Position numbers and translations under genes: made by a program. This document shows positions 22,988 through 31,305 of a stretch of 64,000 nucleotides of DNA, in pieces; the stretch's first letter is position 1, and the number at the start of each line of letters is the position of its first letter. The stretch lies in NCBI GenBank assembly GCA_017569305.1, contig CP069418.1, forward strand, positions 2,294,001-2,358,000. The letters run 5' to 3'. This DNA is from Clostridiales bacterium FE2011 (GTDB taxonomy: Bacteria; Bacillota; Clostridia; Christensenellales; Aristaeellaceae). The notes below the pieces were generated by a model. The model searched no databases and was not told where the DNA came from. It saw only the letters and a program-made list of their open reading frames with translations.

Positions 22988-23518
22988 ATGAGCAATGTTA
23001 CGGGCCCTGACACTGCTCCGGATCGCGAACAGAGATTTGAACAGCTGGCGGAGGCATATCAGGGAGCGGTTCTCAGGCTGTGTTACCTCACCCTTTGTGA
23101 TAAGACACTGGCGGAAGACGCGACACAGGATACTTTCCTGAAGGTATATCGCACGATGGATTCGTTCCGCGGGGAATGCAGCGAGAAAACCTGGATCATG
23201 AAGATCGCCGTGCGGACGTGCTATGACATGAACCGCTCCGGCTGGTTCCGCTTTATGAACCACCGGGTGACGCCGGAAATGCTTACCGAACAGGCCGCGG
23301 AAGAAGTGGATGAGAGCGACGCCGAACTGATGACTGCGGTGCTTTCGCTGCCGCGGAAACTGCGGGAAGCCATCCTGCTGCATCATTACCAGGGACTGAA
23401 TGTCAGTGAGACAGCGAATGCGCTTGGAATATCGCAGGCCTCCGCATCGGGCAGGCTGAAGCGGGGCAGGCAGAAACTGAAGGAACTGCTGGAAGGGGGT
23501 GGCCTGTATGAAGAATAA
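22988..23518 (+). CDS. ECF RNA polymerase sigma factor
   Basis: A 176-residue sigma-70-family protein: region 2 at about residues 20-85 (LTLCDKTLAEDATQDTFLKV, then KTWIMKIAVRTCYD) and region 4 at about 115-165 (LPRKLREAILLHHYQGLN, then TANALGISQASASGRLKRGR). AGGAGGTGAAC precedes the ATG. A CGTCTGTATA element lies upstream (about 22957). It overlaps the downstream membrane protein by 11 bases, the usual arrangement for a sigma and its regulator. Confidence 0.88.
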   Translation: MSNVTGPDTAPDREQRFEQLAEAYQGAVLRLCYLTLCDKTLAEDATQDTFLKVYRTMDSFRGECSEKTWIMKIAVRTCYDMNRSGWFRFMNHRVTPEMLTEQAAEEVDESDAELMTAVLSLPRKLREAILLHHYQGLNVSETANALGISQASASGRLKRGRQKLKELLEGGGLYEE

Positions 23519-24626
23519 GCTTTACAGCAATGCTGAGTTTCAGGAATCTCTTGACCGCAGCCTCTCTTCCCTTCAGCCGGATCGCCTGATGGCCGGGCGC
23601 ATCATCGCTTCCGGAAAGGAAGAAGAAAAAGTGAAGAAGATTCCACGTTTGGCAATTGTGATTGCCGTTATACTGGTTTTGACAATGGCCACAGCGATTG
23701 CCGCGCACATTGCCGGCTGGACCAGGGGCCTGGAGGAACGCCTGCAGGTGACGGATGAACTGAAAGAAAAGCATGAGGGAACAGGCCTGTTTGACGAACC
23801 GGGGCTGAGTGTGACGAAGGACGGCATTACCGTAACACTGGATCAGTGCGTGGTCGTGCCGCAGACCGCCTATATCGCGTTCCGGATAAAGGGATATCCG
23901 CTGCAGCCCGGAGAGGAACCGGGGTTTGACCTGGTTTCCTGTGAGGCCGCGCATGCAGAAACCTTTATTAACACGGATTCGTCCTTTTATAACGGATCGG
24001 CTGCAGTGCCGGATGACGAACCCTATGATTACAGTAAGCTCTCCTATACGGATGAGAATGGTGATCTGCTGTATGTGTTCACAGCCTCACCGTCGGATGA
24101 GCAGGTGTCGCTGGTCGGCCTGGACCTGAAAGTGGTACTGGGCGGGCTGGGCGTTTGTGAAGGCAAAGCGGGGGACATTATCCGGCAGGTGGAAGGCCCG
24201 TGGGAGTTTGAATGGACGCTGAAGGGAACAGACCAGCAGGTGGATATGACGGGACTGCATGAAGCGATCGGCAAGGACGGATGCTTCCTGACGGAGGTGC
24301 ATCTGACGCCGGTCAGCATCAATCTCAGGATGCTTGTTCCCAAGAAACTGAATGAGCACAGCGTGATGGATGACGCGGTTCCCTTCTTCTCCGGCGTTGT
24401 TTATGAAGATGGAACAGTCCTGACAGAGTTGGGTGCAGGCGGAAGTGAAGGATATGAAGACGGCCTGGACCCGGAGAATGACGTTTACGGTCAGGCACTG
24501 AATCTGGATCGGCTGATTGAACCGGAGAAGGTGGAGAAACTGGTCTTCTACTGGAATCCCGACTGGGGAAACGATGATCTGGAGGATACGGGCGAACCGG
24601 AACGGATTGATGTAAAGATCAGATAA
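23508..24626 (+). CDS. ECF-sigma partner, membrane protein (DUF4179-like)
   Basis: A 372-residue protein with a cytoplasmic N-terminus (about 45 residues), a membrane span at about 45-67 (IPRLAIVIAVILVLTMATAI), and a beta-rich extracytoplasmic domain. The start overlaps the sigma gene, with GGAAGGGGG upstream. This layout matches DUF4179-type proteins encoded next to ECF sigma factors in Clostridia, which are thought to sense envelope state and restrain sigma. No Zn-binding anti-sigma motif (HxxxCxxC) is present. Confidence 0.65.
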   Translation: MKNKLYSNAEFQESLDRSLSSLQPDRLMAGRIIASGKEEEKVKKIPRLAIVIAVILVLTMATAIAAHIAGWTRGLEERLQVTDELKEKHEGTGLFDEPGLSVTKDGITVTLDQCVVVPQTAYIAFRIKGYPLQPGEEPGFDLVSCEAAHAETFINTDSSFYNGSAAVPDDEPYDYSKLSYTDENGDLLYVFTASPSDEQVSLVGLDLKVVLGGLGVCEGKAGDIIRQVEGPWEFEWTLKGTDQQVDMTGLHEAIGKDGCFLTEVHLTPVSINLRMLVPKKLNEHSVMDDAVPFFSGVVYEDGTVLTELGAGGSEGYEDGLDPENDVYGQALNLDRLIEPEKVEKLVFYWNPDWGNDDLEDTGEPERIDVKIR

Positions 24627-24649
24627 AAATGCCCTTGGAACAGGGAAAG

Positions 24650-24683
24650 GCAGCCGGAAAATGCTCCGTCTGCCTTTTTCATG
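24650..24683 (+). terminator. Rho-independent terminator
   Basis: AAAGGCAG...CTGCCTTTTT stem and T run after the sigma operon. Confidence 0.65.
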
Positions 24684-24717
24684 CCCGAAATGGAGCATAA
24701 ACCAACCAAAAGACTGA

Positions 24718-24746
24718 TTGCAGGGGGAGGGGAAAAGTGCTATAAC
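24718..24746 (+). promoter_or_regulatory. Sigma-A-type promoter of the MATE gene
   Basis: TTGCAG (24718-24723) and TATAAC (24741-24746) are 17 bases apart, 40 bases before the ATG. Confidence 0.5.
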
Positions 24747-24786
24747 ATCGCAGCAAACTAAATGTTTGCAGAAGGAGCATGAATGC

Positions 24787-26199
24787 ATGGCACGTACCAT
24801 GACAAAAGATCTTACGGAAGGGAGACCGCTGAAGCTGGTTCTTTCCTTTGCAGCCCCGCTGCTGTTCGGAATGCTGTTCCAGCAGTTCTACAGCTTTGTG
24901 GATACGGCAATTGTTGGCCGGTACCTCGGGGCGGAGAAACTGGCGGCGGTCGGTGCCACCGGTTCGGTGAACTTCCTGGTGATCGGCCTGTGCCTGGGCT
25001 TCTGCTCGGGTTTCGCCATTCCGATCGCGCAGGCCTTCGGAGCGAAGAACGAGCATGAGGTGCGCCGGTGCGTATGGCATTCGGCTGTGCTGTGCGCGGG
25101 ACTGAGCCTGCTGTTCGGCCTGGCGGCCACGCTGCTGTGCAAACCGCTGCTGCGGCTGATGAACACCCCGGAGGAAATCCTGGATTCATCCGCTTCCTAT
25201 ATCCGGATCATTTTCGCGGCGATTCCCTGCTGCGTGCTGTATAACATGGCCAGCGGCATTCTTCGTTCCCTGGGGGACAGCAAAACGCCGGTGGTCTTCC
25301 TGGTGCTGGCGTCCCTGGTGAACATCGTGCTGGACCTGGTGCTGATCATTTATGCCGGGATGGACGTGGCCGGCGCGGCGGTGGCTACAGCTGTCAGCCA
25401 GCTGATTTCCGGCATCGGCTGCCTGCTGGTGATTATCAAGCGGTTCCCGATCCTGAAGCTGACGAAGGAAGACCGGCGGTTCTCCATGCGGCGTGGACGC
25501 TCCATGCTGGGCATCGGCCTGCCCATGGGCCTGCAGTTTTCCATCACTGCCATCGGTTCCGTGATGGTGCAGTGGTCCGTGAACGGCCTGGGTGTGAACT
25601 CCGTGGCGGCTGTGAGCGCGGCCTTCAAGCTGAGTATGTTCTTCTGCTGTGTGTTTGACGCCCTGGCTTCCACCATGGCAACCTTTGCCGGGCAGAACAT
25701 CGGCGCCAGGAAACTGGACCGGGTACGGCAGGGTATGCGGGCAGCATCCGCGGTGGGGCTGATCTACTGCGGCCTGGCCTTTGGCATTGTGCTGCTGTTT
25801 GGCGATAAGATGCTGGGCCTGTTCATTGACAGCGGCGAGAACGCCGAGGTTATGGAACTGGCTTTCCGTTTCCTGAAGATCAACGCGGCATTCTATATTC
25901 CGCTGCTGTATGTGAATATCCTGCGGCTGTGCATCCAGGGGATGGGTTATACCCGGATCGCTATGTTCGCGGGCCTGGCGGAGATGCTGGCGAGGACTGT
26001 GGTGGCATTGTTCCTGGTGCCGGCAGCCGGGTTTGTGGGCGCCTGCTTCGCGAACCCCGCAGCCTGGGTGATGGCAGACCTGTTCCTGTTCCCCTGCTAC
26101 TTCAAGCTGGTGAAGTCACTGCATGGACGGCTGCTGCCGGGTGTGGAGCCCACGGATAATCAGGAAAAGGGAAAGATTGTCGCGCTTAAAAGCGCGTGA
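24787..26199 (+). CDS. MATE-family multidrug/cation efflux transporter
   Basis: A 470-residue protein with twelve membrane spans. It begins with the MATE pattern MTKDLTEGRPLKLVLSFAAP, followed by LFQQFYSFVDTAIVGRYLG and, after the first half, a second bundle starting RSMLGIGLPMGLQFSITAIG. MATE pumps export cationic compounds using Na+ or H+. AAGGAG lies 10 bases before ATG at 24787. Own promoter is present upstream. Substrate is unknown. Confidence 0.92.
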   Translation: MARTMTKDLTEGRPLKLVLSFAAPLLFGMLFQQFYSFVDTAIVGRYLGAEKLAAVGATGSVNFLVIGLCLGFCSGFAIPIAQAFGAKNEHEVRRCVWHSAVLCAGLSLLFGLAATLLCKPLLRLMNTPEEILDSSASYIRIIFAAIPCCVLYNMASGILRSLGDSKTPVVFLVLASLVNIVLDLVLIIYAGMDVAGAAVATAVSQLISGIGCLLVIIKRFPILKLTKEDRRFSMRRGRSMLGIGLPMGLQFSITAIGSVMVQWSVNGLGVNSVAAVSAAFKLSMFFCCVFDALASTMATFAGQNIGARKLDRVRQGMRAASAVGLIYCGLAFGIVLLFGDKMLGLFIDSGENAEVMELAFRFLKINAAFYIPLLYVNILRLCIQGMGYTRIAMFAGLAEMLARTVVALFLVPAAGFVGACFANPAAWVMADLFLFPCYFKLVKSLHGRLLPGVEPTDNQEKGKIVALKSA

Positions 26200-26244
26200 G
26201 AAAAAACGACAGCATAAAGCGACAGTGAATGCTGCCGCTTTTTC

Positions 26245-26276
26245 AATTCACAATTCATAATTCATAATTCAGAATT
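26245..26276. repeat. Heptamer array, AATTCAT family
   Basis: AATTCAC, AATTCAT, AATTCAT, AATTCAG units following the MATE gene's hairpin. The gap 26200-26551 holds this array, a dispersed element, another array and a hairpin, and no gene. Confidence 0.85.
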
Positions 26277-26309
26277 ATTTTTTCTTCACGCAAGAGATTC
26301 CCTATTGCT

Positions 26310-26400
26310 TGAAGGTTCACTTCTCCGGAGGAGATTTCTCCACTACGGCTACGCCTACGGTCGAAATGACAATGGCAGCGCTATGGACTGTTCCATGACG
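26310..26400. repeat. Dispersed GTTGTCAT...ATCTCC element, inverted
   Basis: GGTTCACTTCTCCGGAGGAG, then GATTTCTCCACTACGGC...GGTCGAAATGACAATGG; the reverse complement matches the family consensus with a different middle. Confidence 0.7.
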
Positions 26401-26425
26401 CTGTGTTTCTTGGATAAGTATATAA

Positions 26426-26458
26426 AATTATGAATTATGAATTGTGAATTATGAATTG
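26426..26458. repeat. Heptamer array, AATTCAT family
   Basis: ATGAATT/GTGAATT units followed by a TTTCAGGCG...CCGCCTGAAA hairpin at 26459-26485. Confidence 0.85.
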
Positions 26459-26551
26459 TTTCAGGCGCTATATGCCGCCTGAAACGGAAGGTCTTTTATT
26501 TGCTTCCGGCGAAATTATGAAAGGAATACCCTGAAGAAGAGGATGAAAGCA

Positions 26552-27007
26552 ATGACGGATTATAAACTGCTGGTTGGTCAGGCGAAGGAAATGCTGGAGG
26601 CGGAACCCTGGTATGCGTCCTCATTCAGCAATATCTCCGCACTGATCATGACCATGATGGAAAACCTGAACTGGGCCGGATTTTACCTGATGAGGAATGG
26701 AAAGCTGACGGTGGGCCCGTTCCAGGGCAAACCGGCATGCATTCATATTGCTCCCGGCAGGGGCGTGTGCGGCACGGCAGCCGCGAAGGATGAGACTACC
26801 GTGGTGCCGGACGTGCACGAATTTCCGGGACACATTGCCTGCGACGGAGCGTCTGAATCGGAGATCGTGATTCCGATTCACGGAGACGGCGAAGTGAAAG
26901 CGGTACTGGACATCGACAGCCCGGTGAAAAACCGGTTCAGCCCGGAAGACCGGGAGGGACTGGAAGCACTGGTGAAGACGATTGAGGAGCGGGTGAGCTG
27001 GACATGA
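26552..27007 (+). CDS. Free methionine-(R)-sulfoxide reductase (GAF-type)
   Basis: A 151-residue GAF-domain enzyme with all family motifs: NWAGFYLM, VGPFQGKPACIHI, GRGVCGTAA, VPDVHEFPGHIACD and SEIVIPI. Cys63, Cys73 and Cys97 are the conserved redox cysteines. It reduces free methionine-R-sulfoxide, repairing oxidative damage. ATG at 26552 has GAGG nine bases upstream, unlike ATG 26543. It overlaps the next gene by four bases. Confidence 0.9.
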   Translation: MTDYKLLVGQAKEMLEAEPWYASSFSNISALIMTMMENLNWAGFYLMRNGKLTVGPFQGKPACIHIAPGRGVCGTAAAKDETTVVPDVHEFPGHIACDGASESEIVIPIHGDGEVKAVLDIDSPVKNRFSPEDREGLEALVKTIEERVSWT

Positions 27008-27606
27008 TGACAGCGGACTGGTTTCTGAATATCCTGATTGCGCTGATTACCCTGATTATTGTGGTTTCATTTTTCCGCAAGGACGGGCAGTGGGCGCCGG
27101 AGAGGGGAAAGTTCGCGCTCCGGTTTTTTACCACGCTGAGCAATTTGCTGTGCGCTGCGGCGTGCCTGCTGACGGCGCTGGCCATCAATGCCGGCGGGAT
27201 CCCGGAATGGATCTGGATGCTGAAGTATATCGGCACGGCGGCGGTAACGGTGACCATGCTGACGGTGCTCTTTTTCCTGGCGCCCAGCTTCGGGAAGGGT
27301 GCACTGAAGGTGCTGCTGTCCGGCACGGACCTGTTCATGCACCTGATTACCCCGCTGCTGGCCCTGGTTTCCTTCTGCGTGTTTGAAAAGCGGGGGATGA
27401 CCTTCTGCCAGAGCCTGTGGGGAATGCTGCCGGTGGTGCTGTACGGGCCGGTATACCTGTACAAGATCCTGTTTGCCCTGCCGGAAAAACGCTGGGATGA
27501 TTTTTATGGTTTCAACAAGCAGGGGAAATGGCCGGTTGCGTTTGCCGGTATGGTGCTGGGAACGTTTTTGATTTGCATGGGGATAATGGCGTTGCAGAAC
27601 CTTTGA
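27004..27606 (+). CDS. Pr6Pr-family membrane protein
   Basis: A 200-residue protein with six membrane spans. It has the FRFFTTLSNLLCAAACLL-like segment (ALRFFTTLSNLL) and a later GTDLFMHLITPLLAL with a membrane His, which are features of the Pr6Pr group. Function is unknown. It overlaps the reductase gene by four bases (ATGA) and is translationally coupled to it. Confidence 0.75.
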   Translation: MMTADWFLNILIALITLIIVVSFFRKDGQWAPERGKFALRFFTTLSNLLCAAACLLTALAINAGGIPEWIWMLKYIGTAAVTVTMLTVLFFLAPSFGKGALKVLLSGTDLFMHLITPLLALVSFCVFEKRGMTFCQSLWGMLPVVLYGPVYLYKILFALPEKRWDDFYGFNKQGKWPVAFAGMVLGTFLICMGIMALQNL

Positions 27607-27642
27607 GAACAGAGCCGGAACGGAAGATCCGGCTCTGTTCTT
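27605..27642 (+). terminator. Rho-independent terminator
   Basis: GAGAACAGAGCCGG...CCGGCTCTGTTCTT stem directly after the Pr6Pr stop. Confidence 0.7.
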
Positions 27643-27674
27643 AGGTAGGAAGTAGGAGGTAGGAAGTAGGAAGT
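27643..27674. repeat. Heptamer array, GTAGGAR family
   Basis: AGGTAGGAAGTAGGAGGTAGG and further units. The gap 27607-28049 is filled by this, a dispersed element, a hairpin array and a second GTAGGAR array, with no gene. Confidence 0.8.
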
Positions 27675-27689
27675 ACTGCTGTTTCCAGG

Positions 27690-27790
27690 CAGCGATGTTC
27701 CGTTGGCGTTCCCGAATGCGAACAGGCCGGGAGATCTCTCCACTCCCTTCGGTCGGTCGAGATGACAACGTGGGCGCTGCGGAGAAGTGG
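27690..27790. repeat. Dispersed GTTGTCAT...ATCTCC element, inverted
   Basis: GTTCCGTTGGCGTTCCCGAA, then GGAGATCTCTCCACTCCC, then GGTCGAGATGACAACGTGGG. Confidence 0.7.
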
Positions 27791-27818
27791 CAGGCACATT
27801 GGTAAAAGTAACCAGAAC

Positions 27819-27930
27819 GTTTGCCGCATGGCAAACATATCATATTCGTCGAAGACGAATCTATCATATTCGCATTAAGCGAATATATCATGTTGCGAAG
27901 CAACATATCATTCTTTTGCGCAGCAAAAGA
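27819..27930. repeat. Hairpin array with ATATCAT spacers (inverted copy)
   Basis: Five hairpins (27819-27836, 27844-27860, 27868-27884, 27892-27904, 27912-27930) are separated by ATATCAT or CTATCAT. It is the reverse complement of the array at 10865, with the same hairpin order; the second stem here (ATTCGTCGAAGACGAAT) differs but remains paired. Confidence 0.88.
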
Positions 27931-27937
27931 TATTTCT

Positions 27938-27966
27938 CTCCTACTTCCTACTTCCTAACTCCTACC
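27938..27966. repeat. Heptamer array, GTAGGAR family (reverse)
   Basis: TCCTACTTCCTACTTCCTAA units, then the hairpin CTTGCAATTCGGAACGAATTGCAAG at 27968-27992. Confidence 0.8.
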
Positions 27967-28049
27967 TCTTGCAATTCGGAACGAATTGCAAGTATGTTTC
28001 GTTAAATACATATCCGACGCCTTGAGGGCGCGGATGATTCTATGCGGAG

Positions 28050-28487
28050 GTGAACCTTACGGATAAGGGAAAGATCCTGCCGATTCTGCTGGCAGTCTGC
28101 TGTATCGCGCTGGCGGTGATTCTTGCTGCGGGAGCCATTATCCTTTATGTGGACGGAGCGGCCCGCAGGGCGGAAAACCCGCTGGAAAGCATCTATACGG
28201 CGGAGAAGGCCGGTCAGGTGATGAAGGCAGCTTTACCGGTATTCCTGGTGCTCCTCTGCGCACTGGCGGTCTCCATTGTATCGGGGGTTAAACCGAAAAC
28301 CGGGAAAGCGTCGAAGAACGTTGTCCGGATGAAGCCGCAGGCGGAACCGAAGCATGTGAATACCCTCCGGGCAGTCGTTGTGATCGCGGCAGTGCTGCTG
28401 ATCATCGCGGGAATCCTGAACGGCGGAGCCCTGGACGTGCTGGTGAAAGCCATCAATATCTGTACGGAGTGTGTGGGCCTTGGATAA
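28050..28487 (+). CDS. CD1871A-type CXXC-motif membrane protein (extended)
   Basis: A protein of up to 145 residues: an N-terminal span (ILPILLAVCCIALAVILAAG), a second span near residues 60-80, a third near 107-125, and a C-terminal GGALDVLVKAINICTECVGLG. The last segment matches the short CD1871A family, whose KAINICxECxGxG motif is its hallmark, here attached to a larger membrane part. The start is uncertain: GTG at 28050 fits the frame, but the GGAGG overlaps it. It overlaps the polyferredoxin gene by 17 bases. A role in membrane thiol/electron transfer is inferred. Confidence 0.65.
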   Translation: MNLTDKGKILPILLAVCCIALAVILAAGAIILYVDGAARRAENPLESIYTAEKAGQVMKAALPVFLVLLCALAVSIVSGVKPKTGKASKNVVRMKPQAEPKHVNTLRAVVVIAAVLLIIAGILNGGALDVLVKAINICTECVGLG

Positions 28488-29934
28488 GAAGAATGTATGG
28501 CAGGCCTTCCGTCCGACAAAGAGAAGGCTTGTCCAGCTGTACGTGGCGCTTTTGCATAACGCGTACCTCAGGGGATTTATTGAAGGGAAGATCTATGAAG
28601 GAAAGGCCAAGGCACTGTGCGTGCCCGGCCTGAACTGCTATTCCTGTCCCGGCGCGGCAGGCGCCTGCCCGCTGGGATCCATCCAGAACGCGCTGGCTGC
28701 CACGGGACACCGGGCAGGCTGGTATGTGCTGGGGATGATCATGCTCTTCGGCGTGGTGCTGGGCCGCACGATCTGCGGCTGGCTGTGCCCTATAGGCCTG
28801 ATCCAGGAACTGCTCCATAAGATCCCGGTGCCGAAGATCCGCAAAAGCCGGATCACCCGGGCGCTTTCCTGGCTGAAATACGGGATCCTGGCGGTGTTTG
28901 TGATTGCCGTTCCCCTGTACTTCGGCCTTGCCAAAGACCTGCCGCTGCCGGCCTTCTGCAAGTATATCTGCCCGGCCGGTACCCTTGAGGGCGCAGGCGG
29001 CCACCTGGTGAATCCCGCCAATGCGTCCATGTATGAGATGCTGGGCCTGATCTTTACCCGCAAGTGGGTGATTATGCTGGCCATCGGCCTGGCCTGCGTG
29101 TTCTGCTACCGCAGCTTCTGCCGTTTCCTCTGTCCCCTCGGGGCGATCTACGGGCTGTTCAACCGCTTCAGTATCGTCGGGGTGAAAACGGACGCGGACC
29201 GCTGCAACGGCTGCGGCGCCTGTGTGCGCCACTGTGAGATGGACGTGAAGCACGTGGGTGACCACGAGTGCATCCAGTGCGGAAAGTGCATTGACGTCTG
29301 CAGCCAGGGAGCCATCTCCCTGAAGGCGGGAAAGATCACGCTTAAGGGACCGGAAACCGGCGCGGAAAAGAAACCCGCAAAGAGCCGGAAGATCGCCTTC
29401 CGGGCCATCGCCATCGCGGTGCTGTGCCTGGTGCTGGTGTGGTTCAACTTCCTGGATCCCTCCATCCGGCAGAAAGAAAGCACCCCGACGGAAAGCGCCG
29501 CGGCTGTGGGATACGAGGTCGGCGAGCAGCTGGCGGACTTTACCCTGGCCTGCTACGACGGCAGCGAGTTCCATCTGGCGGACACCCGGGGGAAGGTGGT
29601 ATTCATCAACCGCTGGGCCACCTGGTGCACGCCGTGCATCGCGGAACTCCCGTACTTCAACGACCTGTATGAAGCCCACCGGGACGATATCGCCATGATC
29701 GTGATCCACCCGGAAATGACGGTGGAGGATCCGGCGGAATACCTGGCGCAGTTCGGCTACTCCATGCCCTGCGCGACGGACGAAGCAGGCGATCCCGTGA
29801 AGGAGATCGTGGGCGGAACAGCCACCCTGCCCCAGACGATCGTATTAAACCGGCGGGGAGAGGTCATCTACAACAGCGTCAGCTCCGTGACGCCGGAGAA
29901 GCTGGAAGCCCTCTACCAGGAAGCGGCGAAATAA
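28471..29934 (+). CDS. NapH-like polyferredoxin fused to a TlpA-like thioredoxin domain
   Basis: A 487-residue membrane protein. Residues 1-230 have about five spans with cysteine motifs (CYSCPGAAGACPLG, ICGWLCPIG, FCKYICPAG, FLCPLGAIYG). Residues 245-280 carry two 4Fe-4S motifs (CNGCGACVRHCEMD, CIQCGKCIDVC). After another span (about 312-330), residues 350-487 form an extracytoplasmic thioredoxin-like domain with the CxxC active site in WATWCTPCIAELPYF. It would pass electrons across the membrane to external thiols. The start is GTG or the following TTG. Confidence 0.85.
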   Translation: MWALDKKNVWQAFRPTKRRLVQLYVALLHNAYLRGFIEGKIYEGKAKALCVPGLNCYSCPGAAGACPLGSIQNALAATGHRAGWYVLGMIMLFGVVLGRTICGWLCPIGLIQELLHKIPVPKIRKSRITRALSWLKYGILAVFVIAVPLYFGLAKDLPLPAFCKYICPAGTLEGAGGHLVNPANASMYEMLGLIFTRKWVIMLAIGLACVFCYRSFCRFLCPLGAIYGLFNRFSIVGVKTDADRCNGCGACVRHCEMDVKHVGDHECIQCGKCIDVCSQGAISLKAGKITLKGPETGAEKKPAKSRKIAFRAIAIAVLCLVLVWFNFLDPSIRQKESTPTESAAAVGYEVGEQLADFTLACYDGSEFHLADTRGKVVFINRWATWCTPCIAELPYFNDLYEAHRDDIAMIVIHPEMTVEDPAEYLAQFGYSMPCATDEAGDPVKEIVGGTATLPQTIVLNRRGEVIYNSVSSVTPEKLEALYQEAAK

Positions 29935-29961
29935 GCAAAGAAAACCAAGGAGAAAAGAACG

Positions 29962-31239
29962 ATGAAGAAATTAATCATACTGATCCTGACAATACTTGTG
30001 CTGTGCCTCGGCACGGCGTCTGCGGATACCGGCATGACGCTGGGCGAACCCTTTATGGACTTCACGGCCACGGATACGGAAGGCAACACCTTCACCCTGT
30101 CCGAAGCCCTGAAGGATCATGAAGCGGTGCTGCTGAACATTTGGGCCACCTGGTGCGGACCCTGCCAGGGCGAGTTCCCGGACCTGGAGAAAGCCTACCA
30201 GAAGTATAAGGACAAGGTGGCGTTTATTGCCCTGTCCTATGATGACAACGACACGATTGAAAAGATCGCGGCCTTCAGGGATGAGTACCAGCTGACCTTC
30301 CCCATGGGACGGGACGAAGGCTCAGCCCTGTATAACTACGTCGCCCAGTACGGCGTGCCCACTACGGTCGTGATTGACCGCTTCGGCAACGCGGGCTTCC
30401 TGCGGCTGGGCAGCTTCAACACCGCCGAGGAAGTCGGCAATGTGCTGGACAGGTTCCTGGGAGACGACTACACGGAAACGGCTGTGCTGACCAGGATTCC
30501 GAAGAAGGGAGTCACCCGCGCCTATCCGGTGTCTCCTGCCCGGGCAATGCATATAGACAACGAGAACGTGAAGAAGGCCAGATTCCATCTTACCAATGCC
30601 ATGTCAGATGATTATCTGATGGCCTATGTGGTCAGCGAGGATACGGCACACCTGCGCTTTGACATCACTGCCGCGGATGACGCTGCGGACATGATGTACT
30701 ATGACGACGCGAAGGTGGAACGGGTGGACCTGCCGGATATCCTGGACGCGGAGCGCAACGTCTTTACCTACGACCAGGCCATGGAAAGCCCGGAAGGCAC
30801 CCACTACCTGTACGGCCTGTACTATAACGTGGGCATGGAAGGCGATCCGGACCTGATGGAGTTCTTCCTGTTACAGAAAGAGGAATACCTGGAGGAGCTG
30901 GCGGATTACCTGCGCACCATGGAATATGAGGTGAGCTGGGAATTCGTCGAAGACACCCCGGCGGAGAAGACGGAGCAGAAGGCCTACGTGCTGCACGTGG
31001 AGGACCAGGACGGCAATCCCGTGCCGGGCGTGGCGGTGAACTTCTGCACGGACGCGGCCTGCACCATGCAGCAGAGCGACGAAAACGGCGTGATCACCTT
31101 TGAAGGCGAAAAGGCCAACTACCATGTGCAGATTCTCAAGGCGCCGGAAGGCTACAGCTTTAACAAGAACTTTGAACTGTACACCGGAGACGCTTATGGC
31201 GAGTGGGTGCTGCACGTCGGCAACGACAGCCTGAAATAA
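29962..31239 (+). CDS. Exported TlpA-like thioredoxin with C-terminal prealbumin-like domain
   Basis: A 425-residue protein with a signal peptide (MKKLIILILTILVLCLGTASA). Residues 25-170 are a TlpA/ResA-type domain with WATWCGPCQGEFPDLEKAY as active site. The middle (190-320) is of unknown type. Residues 340-425 are a Cna-B/SpaA-like beta domain (VLHVEDQDGNPVPGVAVNF, then DENGVITFEGE). It is third in the redox operon, 27 bases after the polyferredoxin fusion, with AAGGAG upstream. It is probably the soluble acceptor of electrons from its neighbour. Confidence 0.8.
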   Translation: MKKLIILILTILVLCLGTASADTGMTLGEPFMDFTATDTEGNTFTLSEALKDHEAVLLNIWATWCGPCQGEFPDLEKAYQKYKDKVAFIALSYDDNDTIEKIAAFRDEYQLTFPMGRDEGSALYNYVAQYGVPTTVVIDRFGNAGFLRLGSFNTAEEVGNVLDRFLGDDYTETAVLTRIPKKGVTRAYPVSPARAMHIDNENVKKARFHLTNAMSDDYLMAYVVSEDTAHLRFDITAADDAADMMYYDDAKVERVDLPDILDAERNVFTYDQAMESPEGTHYLYGLYYNVGMEGDPDLMEFFLLQKEEYLEELADYLRTMEYEVSWEFVEDTPAEKTEQKAYVLHVEDQDGNPVPGVAVNFCTDAACTMQQSDENGVITFEGEKANYHVQILKAPEGYSFNKNFELYTGDAYGEWVLHVGNDSLK

Positions 31240-31257
31240 AGATCATAAAGACATCAA

Positions 31258-31297
31258 GGAGCCCCTCCGGATCAACCGGAGGGGCTCCTCTTTTGCA
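31258..31297. terminator. Bidirectional rho-independent terminator
   Basis: AGGAGCCCCTCCGGATCAACCGGAGGGGCTCCT then TTTTG, between the redox operon and the convergent MetE-like gene. Confidence 0.85.
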
Positions 31298-31305
31298 AAC
31301 AGGGG

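Noticed and set aside
28453..29709. 418-codon - strand frame opposite the polyferredoxin gene
   Set aside because: Antisense shadow; the + strand has iron-sulfur and thioredoxin motifs.
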